9,614 nucleotides of DNA from Candidatus Hydrogenedentota bacterium (GTDB taxonomy: Bacteria; Hydrogenedentota; Hydrogenedentia; Hydrogenedentales; SLHB01): the NCBI GenBank assembly GCA_007130675.1, contig SLSB01000434.1:1-9614 (forward strand), written 5' to 3'. Below, one piece after another: positions 1 through 5,434 of the stretch; the stretch's first letter is position 1, and every line of letters starts with the position of its first letter. The notes below the pieces were generated by a model. That model made no database searches. It had not been told where the DNA came from and worked only from the letters and a program-made list of their open reading frames with translations. The position numbers were made by a program, and so were the translations under genes.

Positions 1-159
1 GATGCTTTCGAGCGGGCCTTCGAGTTCGATTGACACACCGCCCGGCTGGTTGAGCACGTACCCCGCCAAACCCAAGCGCGTGGCAAGGCCATAGACGAAA
101 GGACGAAACCCCACGCCTTGGACCGCGCCGGAAACGGATATGTGGATGCGTGTGTTCAT
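1..159 (-). CDS. hypF: Carbamoyltransferase HypF, N-terminal fragment (runs off the left edge)
   Basis: The first 53 residues of a minus-strand gene start at the ATG at 159-157 and run off the window. The reading frame gives GAVQGVGFRPFVYGLA at residues 11-26 and GYVLNQPGGV at 33-42. This is the acylphosphatase-like domain that opens HypF, with the expected catalytic pair R19 and N37. The phrase VQGVGFRPFVY separates HypF from stand-alone acylphosphatases, which lack the following PFVY. HypF turns carbamoyl phosphate into the carbamoyl-adenylate that, with HypE, supplies the cyanide ligands of [NiFe]-hydrogenase, so the organism probably makes such a hydrogenase. The rest of the protein (zinc fingers, YrdC-like and Kae1-like domains) is outside the window. 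No Shine-Dalgarno precedes the ATG. A TACAAT box lies ten bases upstream, so the mRNA may have almost no leader. Confidence 0.88.
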   Translation of the reverse strand, partial: MNTRIHISVSGAVQGVGFRPFVYGLATRLGLAGYVLNQPGGVSIELEGPLESI

Positions 160-169
160 GGAAGGGCTG

Positions 170-175
170 ATTGTA
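170..175 (-). promoter_or_regulatory. Possible -10 box of hypF
   Basis: On the minus strand TACAAT (five of six against TATAAT) ends ten bases before the hypF ATG. No good -35 is seen 16-18 bases upstream. If real, transcription would start about four bases before the start codon, which fits the missing Shine-Dalgarno. Weak support. Confidence 0.25.
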
Positions 176-309
176 CGGTATTGAGGCTTGCCGCCGCGAA
201 TCAGCTGCAGTGGCGAAATTAAGGAAAGGCGGACACGGACCTATAGGCTCGTGTGACCTATGGGATATGGTTCCGGGCAAGGGTCGGTGAAAGAGCAGGC
301 GTATTCCGG

Positions 310-395
310 GAAACGAGGGTAAATCTGTTGACAAAAGGGTCGTTGGGTCGGCGGAGACGGGCGATGTGATGCGCGAAACGAGGGTTATTTAGTTG
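310..395. repeat. Pair of direct repeats GAAACGAGGGT-N6-GTTG
   Basis: GAAACGAGGGT occurs at 310-320 and 375-385. Each copy is followed after six bases by GTTG (327-330 and 392-395), so matched positions are 65 bp apart. A shorter GAAACGAGG also lies at 1369-1377. These could be binding sites upstream of hypF or the remains of a duplication. No function is shown. Confidence 0.5.
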
Positions 396-530
396 GCGGA
401 TGTCGGCGCAATGCGCATTTTTAGCATATTTGTGGTGGTTTTTGATAAGAGTAGAGTGGGAAGCATCGTGTTGGGCGGGGTCAGGAGGTGAGAAAGTGCG
501 AAGGGTGTAGGGTGATTCGGATTTGGACGG

Positions 531-998
531 CTAACTTCCGTTTTCTGCCTGCGCGGCCTTGCGAAGATTCTCGGCCTCAAGAAGGTCTTGGGGTCTGCCG
601 CTGGCAATTTTCGCACGCAATCGGTGGTCTCTCGATATGAAGGGAATGCAAAGCCCCGCCACATTGGATTCCTGGCGCTTCTTCCATGCCTGCTCGAATT
701 CCACGCCTGGAATGGACATCATGATATCCAGCCTGAATGGTGGCCTGCCCATCTGGTAGAAATGACGTCTGTCCGTAAAGTTGCGCGGTTTCAGGTTGGT
801 CAGGGGAGCGCCAAATTCCTTCAGGGCTCGGAACACGGCCTGTGCATTCAGTTCGTCGGTAGCGATCCATAGGTCGAGGTCTTTGGTGAAGCGTGGTTCC
901 GTGTATCTCATTACTGCATAGCCGCCAACGATGAGATAGCGCACGTTATGTTTGGCCAAAATGCTCAACAGTTCTTTGAAGTCTGGGCTCGTCAACAT
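531..998 (-). CDS. Nucleotidyltransferase of the AbiEii/DUF6036 type, possible toxin
   Basis: A 155-residue protein with a minimal nucleotidyltransferase fold. VGGYAVMRY at residues 24-32 is the GG motif. RFTKDLDLWI at 36-45 supplies the metal-binding D40 and D42, and D91 in FRLDIM fits the third carboxylate. The C-terminal ISRDHRLRAKIASGRPQDLLE matches the usual ending of this family. All expected catalytic residues are present, so the protein should be active, transferring a nucleotide to an unknown RNA or protein. The ATG at 998-996 has GAGG seven bases upstream. The gene overlaps the preceding 65-residue ORF by 53 bases, so the two are probably translated together. Related proteins include type II and type IV toxins and resistance-like enzymes. 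The toxin role here is inferred from the arrangement and is not shown. Confidence 0.82.
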   Translation of the reverse strand: MLTSPDFKELLSILAKHNVRYLIVGGYAVMRYTEPRFTKDLDLWIATDELNAQAVFRALKEFGAPLTNLKPRNFTDRRHFYQMGRPPFRLDIMMSIPGVEFEQAWKKRQESNVAGLCIPFISRDHRLRAKIASGRPQDLLEAENLRKAAQAENGS

Positions 999-1143
999 GT
1001 CCGTGCCTCAGGATTAGGTAGTCTTGGATCATCTCGAGGGCCGCGGCAAAAATGGCCTCTTCTCCCTGGGCTTGCCAGAATGCGGTGTCGAAGGTGTCTT
1101 CCCCTTCATCAAGCCGACGATAGGCTTCTTGAATGTCGCTCAC
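946..1143 (-). CDS. Small acidic protein of unknown family, possible antitoxin partner
   Basis: A 65-residue protein with a GTG start at 1143-1141. I chose this start because GAGGAG lies six bases upstream and an extended -10 box lies 31 bases upstream. A longer in-frame reading to about 1329 would run through that promoter and the tandem repeat. The sequence is strongly acidic at residues 2-20, followed by a likely helix IFAAALEMIQDYLILRHG at 31-48 and a basic-acidic tail. I do not recognise a family, DNA-binding motif or membrane segment. It is the first gene of a two-gene unit with the nucleotidyltransferase. A small first gene that overlaps a catalytic second gene is the usual antitoxin-toxin order, and that is the only basis for the suggested role. 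Confidence 0.68.
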   Translation of the reverse strand: MSDIQEAYRRLDEGEDTFDTAFWQAQGEEAIFAAALEMIQDYLILRHGHVDEPRLQRTVEHFGQT

Positions 1144-1174
1144 ATTGGTCTCCTCGAGATCAGCGCTTGCGTGC

Positions 1175-1183
1175 AGTATAGCA
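1175..1183 (-). promoter_or_regulatory. Extended -10 promoter of the small protein/nucleotidyltransferase pair
   Basis: On the minus strand TGCTATACT is an extended -10 element (TGn plus a five-of-six -10 box). The -35 region (TGGCAG at 1203-1198) is poor, which is acceptable for extended -10 promoters. Transcription would start near 1168, leaving a leader of about 25 bases that contains GAGGAG before the GTG start. Confidence 0.55.
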
Positions 1184-1204
1184 CGGCTGCGTTGAGGCTG
1201 CCAT

Positions 1205-1230
1205 TCGCGAGGGGGAATCGCGAGGGGGAA
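1205..1230. repeat. Tandem repeat of 13 bp, two copies
   Basis: TCGCGAGGGGGAA occurs at 1205-1217 and again, perfectly, at 1218-1230. It lies just upstream of the predicted -35 position of the minus-strand promoter and about 20 bp upstream of the plus-strand TTGACA, so it could be an operator between divergent promoters. Replication slippage is the other explanation. Confidence 0.6.
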
Positions 1231-1252
1231 TCCGTTTCTTGTTCGGCATAAT

Positions 1253-1281
1253 TTGACAGAGGCCGGAAAGTGTGGTACATT
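1253..1281 (+). promoter_or_regulatory. Sigma-70-type promoter TTGACA-N17-TACATT
   Basis: A perfect -35 (1253-1258), a 17-base spacer and a four-of-six -10 (1276-1281) point toward dnaG, with a predicted start near 1288. That would give dnaG a leader of about 280 bases, or the promoter may drive a small RNA. ATTTGACAG is repeated 38 bp downstream (1289-1297) without a -10 at the right distance. Confidence 0.5.
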
Positions 1282-1525
1282 TTTTCTGATTTGACAGCCC
1301 AGAGGTATATTATGCCTTTTCGCGCCCAATCGCCTGTTTTTTGCGGTTTTTTTGTTAGGACACCGTTTGAAACGAGGCGGTCTTGTCTCAGGTTGACTTG
1401 GATATCGCTCTTTTTGTGTGCTTTCTGGAATTCGGGCCGCCGGTGTTCGGGTGCAAGCCGCGGCGAGAAGGAATGCGCATCAGCTGGTCGAGCTCGAGGG
1501 GCTGTGGCTGTGCCGTGCCGAATGT

Positions 1526-1555
1526 TTGGTTAACCGGAAATTCTTGTCGTATACA
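1526..1555 (+). promoter_or_regulatory. dnaG: Possible promoter immediately before dnaG
   Basis: TTGGTT (1526-1531), an 18-base spacer and TATACA (1550-1555) could form a moderate sigma-70 promoter. The predicted start near 1562 leaves only about five bases before the TTG start codon, so the transcript would be nearly leaderless. This fits the lack of a Shine-Dalgarno sequence. Confidence 0.3.
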
Positions 1556-1566
1556 CTCGCGCTGCT

Positions 1567-3327
1567 TTGGCTACGTACAACAAAGAAACCATCAACAACG
1601 TTCTGCACGCCACTGACATTGTGGACGTGGTAGGGCGTGCCGTGGAACTTAAACCAGCCAGCGGGGGCCGGTTCGTGGCACTGTGTCCGTTTCATCATGA
1701 AAAGACCCCGTCGTTTACCGTCAGCCGGGACCGTCAGGCCTACCACTGCTTCGGGTGCGGTAAAGGCGGGGATGCCATATCTTTTTTGCGCGAATTCGAC
1801 GGGTTAAGCTTCACGGAAGCGGTGCACCGCCTGGCCGAGGACGCGGGCATTCGCCTCGAAGCCGAAAGTCCCCGCGGGAGCGGAGAGGATCGTCAGCGTG
1901 CGCGGCTGCTCGAGGTCAATAGCTTTGCGGCGAAGTATTTCGTCAATACGCTCCGCGACCCGCTGAAAGGTGGCGAGGGGCGCCGGTATTTGAATGCGCG
2001 CAATCTGCGGGAAGAGACGCTCGAGCGGTTCGGTCTTGGATATGCCGTGGATGCTTGGAGCGCGCTGACGGATGCGGCACGCGTGGAGGGCTATGATGAG
2101 CGGCTGCTCGAGGCCTCGGGTTTGGTGCGCCGCGGCGACCGGGGGTCGTGTTACGACTTTTTCCGGAACCGGCTGATGGTGCCTATTCGCGACACCTCGG
2201 GGCGGGTGGTGGCGTTTGGCGGCCGGGACCTCGGCGGCGAATCGCAGGCCAAATACATCAATACGCCGGAAAACGCGGTCTACAAGAAAGGCAGGATTCT
2301 CTACGGCCTGTACGAGGCACGGGAGGCCCTGCGCAAGACCAAGCGGGCTATCCTTGTCGAAGGCTATTTTGACCTCTTGCGACCGTTTGATGTGGGCATC
2401 GAGAATGTTGTCGCAACGTGCGGCACGGCCCTGACGCCGGACCAGGCACGGCTGTTGCATCGCTATGTTACTGAGGTAGTAATTGTTTACGATGGCGACC
2501 GTGCTGGAATTCAGGCGGCGATTCGCGGTGTTTCTGTTCTGACGTCGGCTGGTCTGAGCGTGCGTGCTTTAACGTTGCCCCAAGGGCAGGACCCTGATGA
2601 TTTCATCAAGGCTGAAGGCTCCGAGGCGTTTTGTGATCTGGTGGATTCCGCGCCGGATTTCGTCACCTTTTATGTCGAGATGAGCCGCGATCGTCTGGGC
2701 AGCATCGAGGGCCGTACAAGCGTTGCCCGGGAGCTTTTTGCGATCTTGACCAGCCTGGACGACGAACTGCGCCGCGAAGAGTATCTCAAGCGTATGGCAG
2801 ACACTTTGAATCTCAACGAGTGGTCGGTGAGAAGCGAATACCAGAAGACCTTGCGCCGCACGGCGCGTCAGCTGGCGCGTCGTGAGGAGGAATCCGCTGT
2901 CAGTGGCAACAGAATATGCCAGGATGAGTGTGATTTTCTGGCCGCAATCATGAGTATCGAGCCTTTCCGCGCCAAAGCCGCGAGAGTTCTCGAAAAGGCC
3001 GAGCTTCTGCAAGGGCCTATGGTAGAGGCGCTTATGAAGGTTCTAGCTGGCGCAGGGCCGGAAAGCGTCCACGAGTTCGAATCCGATGAGGCCCGTTCGC
3101 TCTATACCGCCGCGGCCAACCAGCCTGCGCCCGAGGCCGAGCGCGCCGAAAAACTTGTCGAGAAACGCCTTGCGAGGCTTTTGCGCGACGGTCTTGTTCA
3201 GGAGTCGGCCCATATTCAAGAAGCTATCCGGCAAGCCGACAGCGCGCACAACAGCGAACATGTCATGGAACTCCTGGCACAAAAGATGAGCATAGATAAA
3301 CGGATTCAGGAGCTCGGCGCCACGTGA
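1567..3327 (+). CDS. dnaG: DNA primase DnaG
   Basis: A 586-residue replicative primase, close to the usual length of about 580-600. It makes the RNA primers for leading- and lagging-strand synthesis at the fork with the DnaB helicase. The N-terminal zinc-binding domain has C40, H43, C61 and C64 (CPFHHEKTPSF and YHCFGCGKGGD). The catalytic Toprim domain shows VEGYFD with E265 and D269, and YDGDRAG at 308-314 with D309 and D311, which hold the catalytic metals. The helical C-terminal part is the expected helicase-binding region and is less conserved. The start is TTG at 1567. An in-frame stop lies at 1531-1533 and no ATG or GTG occurs between, so the choice is nearly forced, and the sequence MATYNKETINNVL begins as primases do. 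There is no Shine-Dalgarno. rpoD follows after 95 bases, as in the classic macromolecular-synthesis operon. Confidence 0.97.
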   Translation: MATYNKETINNVLHATDIVDVVGRAVELKPASGGRFVALCPFHHEKTPSFTVSRDRQAYHCFGCGKGGDAISFLREFDGLSFTEAVHRLAEDAGIRLEAESPRGSGEDRQRARLLEVNSFAAKYFVNTLRDPLKGGEGRRYLNARNLREETLERFGLGYAVDAWSALTDAARVEGYDERLLEASGLVRRGDRGSCYDFFRNRLMVPIRDTSGRVVAFGGRDLGGESQAKYINTPENAVYKKGRILYGLYEAREALRKTKRAILVEGYFDLLRPFDVGIENVVATCGTALTPDQARLLHRYVTEVVIVYDGDRAGIQAAIRGVSVLTSAGLSVRALTLPQGQDPDDFIKAEGSEAFCDLVDSAPDFVTFYVEMSRDRLGSIEGRTSVARELFAILTSLDDELRREEYLKRMADTLNLNEWSVRSEYQKTLRRTARQLARREEESAVSGNRICQDECDFLAAIMSIEPFRAKAARVLEKAELLQGPMVEALMKVLAGAGPESVHEFESDEARSLYTAAANQPAPEAERAEKLVEKRLARLLRDGLVQESAHIQEAIRQADSAHNSEHVMELLAQKMSIDKRIQELGAT

Positions 3328-3334
3328 GGCGCCG
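3315..3334 (+). promoter_or_regulatory. G+C-rich hairpin over the dnaG stop codon
   Basis: CGGCGCC (3315-3321) and GGCGCCG (3328-3334) form a perfect 7-bp stem whose six-base loop ACGTGA holds the dnaG TGA stop. No T-run follows, so it is not a standard intrinsic terminator. It could stabilise the upstream mRNA or mark a processing point between dnaG and rpoD. Confidence 0.5.
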
Positions 3335-3350
3335 GTTGGCAAAGAATGCA

Positions 3351-3379
3351 TGAAGAGTTGGTTTTGCAGGCCCCATAAT
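3351..3379 (+). promoter_or_regulatory. rpoD: Possible rpoD promoter in the dnaG-rpoD spacer
   Basis: CATAAT at 3374-3379 matches the -10 consensus in five of six positions. The sequence 17 bases upstream, TGAAGA, is a poor -35. A start near 3386 would leave a leader of about 37 bases that includes GGAGCAGGA. Weak, but rpoD genes often have their own promoter. Confidence 0.25.
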
Positions 3380-3422
3380 CGGTGATTTGGGAATCTGAAG
3401 AAATCTGGAGCAGGATTGCACA

Positions 3423-5189
3423 ATGCCTATCAGCAGCAAGAAACAGACGAAACTGGACAGTAACCACAAACGGCAGGCTTTGGACTTGGCCCAGGAGAAA
3501 GAGGGCAAGCTGACCTACGATGATCTCAACGAGATGATGCCTGAGGGAGCCTCCGCCGAAGATATCGACGAGATGATGGTCATGCTCAGCGGTATGGACA
3601 TCGACATCGTGGATGAGTTCCGCGTCGATTCCGAGACGCAGAAGAAGAAGCAGCAGCGCGAAAAGCAGTTGCGGCGCGCCCAGGCCAAGCGTGACGCTGC
3701 CGCTACGCGCCTCGAACGGGCCGATGATCCAGTGCGCATGTATCTGCGTGAAATGGGTCGTGTGCCCCTGCTGACCAAAGACCAGGAAGTAGCTATCGCC
3801 AAACGGATCGAGCAGGCCGAACTCGAACTGATCGACGTGCTTCTGCACACCCCGTACACGATGAAAGAAATCGGGATGATTGCCGCCCGGATTCTCGCCG
3901 GGAAGCTCGACTTTGCGCAAATCACCGACATCGAGACTCCAAAACACCAGAACGAGCTTATCAACCAGTTGCCTAAACTTATGGAGCAGATAGCGCAAGC
4001 CGAGACCGACATCGAAAACCAGGAAAAGCGCAAGCGCCGCTCCGGTCTCTCCGAAAAGAGCCTTGCCAACATCGACAGCAAGATCATGGCAGCCCGTGAG
4101 CGCCAGATCGACGTCATCAAGACGCTCAAACTCAAGACCAAAGAAATGATGAAGATCGCGCGCAAGATCAAGAGCCTGAAGCGGCGGATCGCCTCCGCGC
4201 GCGACGAAATCGACCGGATCGAACGCGAAGTGGGTTTCATTGCCGAGGAGATTCACACCATGGCCGTGAAACTGCGGCGAACAGCCTCGAGCGCGAAAAA
4301 ACTTGGCGTCGACCGCGACCTCATCTTTGACGCCGAGCGCCGGCTGCTGCTCGCCCAGCGCAAGATTGATCAGATCGAATCCGATGCCAAGCTTCAGGCC
4401 GATGACATCACCGCGCTTATCGACACGATTCGCGACAAAGAAGAGAAGATCTACAAGGCCAAGATGGAACTTGTCGAAGCCAACCTCCGGCTCGTCGTCA
4501 GCATCGGCAAAAAGTACACCAATCGCGGCATGTCGTTTCTTGACCTTATCCAAGAGGGCAACATCGGCCTCATGAAAGCCGTCGACAAATTTGAATACCG
4601 CCGCGGCTACAAGTTCAGCACGTACGCCACGTGGTGGATTCGCCAGGCGATCACCCGCTCGATCGCCGACCAGGCGCGCACCATCCGCATTCCCGTACAC
4701 ATGATCGAGTCCATCAACAAGCTGGTGCGGACCAGTCGCCGCCTCGTGCAGACCTATGGCCGTGAGCCGACCGCCGAAGAAATCTCTGAGGAGATGGGCA
4801 TGTCGGCCGACAAGGTCCGCAGCATTCTTAAAATTGCCCAGGAAGCCATCAGCCTGGAAACCCCCGTCGGCGACGACGGAGACAGCAATTTCGGCGACTT
4901 CATCGAGGATAAGGGCGCGGAATCGCCCGCTAACGCCACCGCCTTCGCCGTGTTCCAGGAACAACTCTCGGAAGTGCTCGGCTCGCTCACCGAACGGGAA
5001 GAAAAAGTGCTTCGGCTGCGATTCGGGCTCGGCGACGGTTATCCTCGCACCTTGGAGGAAGTCGGCAGTGTCTTCAACGTCACCCGCGAACGCGTGCGTC
5101 AAATCGAGGCCAAAGCATTGCGCAAAATGCGCCACCCGACGCGCGCCCGCGAACTCAAACCGTTCCTCGACTGGAGCCTCGGGCAATAA
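3423..5189 (+). CDS. rpoD: Primary sigma factor RpoD (sigma-70)
   Basis: A 588-residue housekeeping sigma factor that directs RNA polymerase to the main promoters. An acidic region 1.1 (about 20-70) is followed by region 1.2, DDPVRMYLREMG at 101-112. A charged, coiled-coil-like non-conserved insert spans about 135-345. Region 2 begins with ANLRLVVSIGKKY (353-365), and the -10-recognition helix YATWWIRQAITRSIADQA lies at 401-418. Region 3 follows. Region 4.2 has VTRERVRQIEAKALRKMRHP at 553-572, the helix that reads the -35 box. These elements match the group 1 consensus, so TTGACA/TATAAT promoters should work in this host. The ATG has AGGA seven bases upstream within GGAGCAGGA. The gene probably shares transcripts with dnaG and the following tRNA. 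A long open frame on the opposite strand is a composition artefact. Confidence 0.97.
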   Translation: MPISSKKQTKLDSNHKRQALDLAQEKEGKLTYDDLNEMMPEGASAEDIDEMMVMLSGMDIDIVDEFRVDSETQKKKQQREKQLRRAQAKRDAAATRLERADDPVRMYLREMGRVPLLTKDQEVAIAKRIEQAELELIDVLLHTPYTMKEIGMIAARILAGKLDFAQITDIETPKHQNELINQLPKLMEQIAQAETDIENQEKRKRRSGLSEKSLANIDSKIMAARERQIDVIKTLKLKTKEMMKIARKIKSLKRRIASARDEIDRIEREVGFIAEEIHTMAVKLRRTASSAKKLGVDRDLIFDAERRLLLAQRKIDQIESDAKLQADDITALIDTIRDKEEKIYKAKMELVEANLRLVVSIGKKYTNRGMSFLDLIQEGNIGLMKAVDKFEYRRGYKFSTYATWWIRQAITRSIADQARTIRIPVHMIESINKLVRTSRRLVQTYGREPTAEEISEEMGMSADKVRSILKIAQEAISLETPVGDDGDSNFGDFIEDKGAESPANATAFAVFQEQLSEVLGSLTEREEKVLRLRFGLGDGYPRTLEEVGSVFNVTRERVRQIEAKALRKMRHPTRARELKPFLDWSLGQ

Positions 5190-5192
5190 CCA

Positions 5193-5201
5193 TGCTATCC
5201 T
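5193..5201 (+). promoter_or_regulatory. Possible extended -10 of the tRNA gene
   Basis: TGCTATCCT lies in the 24-base gap between rpoD and the tRNA and resembles an extended -10 (four of six plus TGn). A start near 5208 would leave only six bases before the mature 5' end. There is no -35. The tRNA could instead be cut from the rpoD transcript. Confidence 0.25.
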
Positions 5202-5213
5202 AAGACGTTTTGC

Positions 5214-5289
5214 GGGCCCGTAGCTCAGTGGTTAGAGCAGGTGACTCATAATCACTTGGTCGTAGGTTCAACTCCTACCGGGCCCACCA
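5214..5289 (+). tRNA. tRNA with CAU anticodon, probably tRNA-Ile2 (lysidine type)
   Basis: A complete 76-base cloverleaf with encoded CCA. The acceptor stem GGGCCCG (5214-5220) pairs fully with CGGGCCC (5279-5285), with discriminator A5286. The D stem is GCTC/GAGC, the anticodon stem GGTGA/TCACT (one G-U pair), and the T stem GTAGG/CCTAC. The anticodon loop CTCATAA gives CAT at 5247-5249. CAU is shared by initiator Met, elongator Met and the minor tRNA-Ile2, whose C34 is changed to lysidine by TilS so that it reads AUA. The first acceptor pair is G-C, so it is not the usual initiator. The D arm and the loop AGCTCAGTGGTTAGAGCAGG, GACTCATAATC and CTTGGTCG follow the E. coli tRNA-Ile2 pattern as I remember it, rather than elongator tRNA-Met. 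It lies 24 bases after rpoD and before a terminator. Confidence 0.95.
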
Positions 5290-5301
5290 ATTATATCAAG
5301 C

Positions 5302-5333
5302 ACTTACGCGAGGGCGTGGGTCTTTTTCTCTTT
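5302..5333 (+). terminator. Intrinsic terminator after the tRNA
   Basis: ACTTACGC (5302-5309) and GCGTGGGT (5314-5321) form an 8-bp stem with two G-U pairs around the loop GAGG, followed by CTTTTTCTCTTT. It lies 12 bases after the tRNA CCA and would end the dnaG-rpoD-tRNA transcript. Confidence 0.7.
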
Positions 5334-5368
5334 CAGAGGCCATGGCGTCTTCGTGCTTTTCACCCCCC

Positions 5369-5388
5369 AAAAAAGTAGTTCCGACCAC
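5369..5388 (-). terminator. Possible terminator of amrS
   Basis: On the minus strand GTGGT-CGGA-ACTAC forms a short 5-bp stem (one G-T pair) followed at once by TTTTTT, about 46 bases after the amrS stop codon. The stem is weak, but position and T-run are right. It faces the tRNA terminator. Confidence 0.4.
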
Positions 5389-5434
5389 GCTCATCATGCC
5401 ATCGCTGGATTTTTTGTGTTAGGGGCGCCCAGGT

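Larger units (their letters stand above)
160..530. other. Intergenic region between hypF and the nucleotidyltransferase gene
   Basis: These 371 bases hold no convincing gene. Both flanking genes are on the minus strand, so this is the 3' side of the nucleotidyltransferase gene and the upstream region of hypF. Visible are two copies of GACCTATRGG (238-247 and 255-264), two copies of GAAACGAGGGT-N6-GTTG (310-330 and 375-395), and an A+T-rich stretch at about 384-450. No hairpin with a T-run is seen on the minus strand after the nucleotidyltransferase stop codon. Confidence 0.6.
1144..1566. other. Divergent spacer before dnaG, possibly with an untranslated RNA
   Basis: These 423 bases separate the minus-strand nucleotidyltransferase pair from dnaG. 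They hold two opposed promoters, a tandem 13-bp repeat, a T-rich stretch at about 1338-1353, and a G+C-rich segment at 1436-1465 where GCCGC-C-GG can pair with CCGCGGC. The short open frames here have no family resemblance or ribosome binding sites. The segment from about 1288 to 1530 is either a long dnaG leader or a small RNA of unknown class. I could not match it to 6S, SRP, tmRNA or RNase P RNA. Confidence 0.45.

Noticed and set aside
403..425. GCGC-AAT-GCGC followed by ATTTTT as a plus-strand terminator.
   Set aside because: Only a 4-bp stem, and no plus-strand gene upstream that would need it.
1291..1311. Second TTGACA (1291-1296) followed by TATATT (1306-1311) as a promoter.
   Set aside because: The spacer is only nine bases, far from the 16-18 needed.
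1144..1329. N-terminal extension of the small antitoxin-like protein to an ATG near 1329.
   Set aside because: The extension would cross the extended -10 promoter and the tandem 13-bp repeat, has no conserved-looking sequence, and the GTG at 1143 has a strong GAGGAG at ideal spacing.
1270..1533. Open frames of 70-90 codons in the dnaG upstream spacer.
   Set aside because: No Shine-Dalgarno, Cys/Arg-rich composition as expected from random high-G+C frames, and no family resemblance.
1804..2460. A 218-codon minus-strand open frame inside dnaG.
   Set aside because: Antisense shadow of the conserved primase core; no motif and no upstream signals.
3306..5186. A 626-codon open frame on the minus strand, longer than rpoD itself.
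   Set aside because: It lies wholly antisense to rpoD apart from its last bases, has Phe/His/Asp-rich composition typical of a mirrored charged gene, no domain and no ribosome binding site. rpoD on the plus strand has all its conserved regions.
5290..5434. tRNA 3' end as an integration site for a mobile element.
   Set aside because: No integrase gene and no repeat of the tRNA 3' end is seen further along. The region after it is just two facing terminators and amrS.
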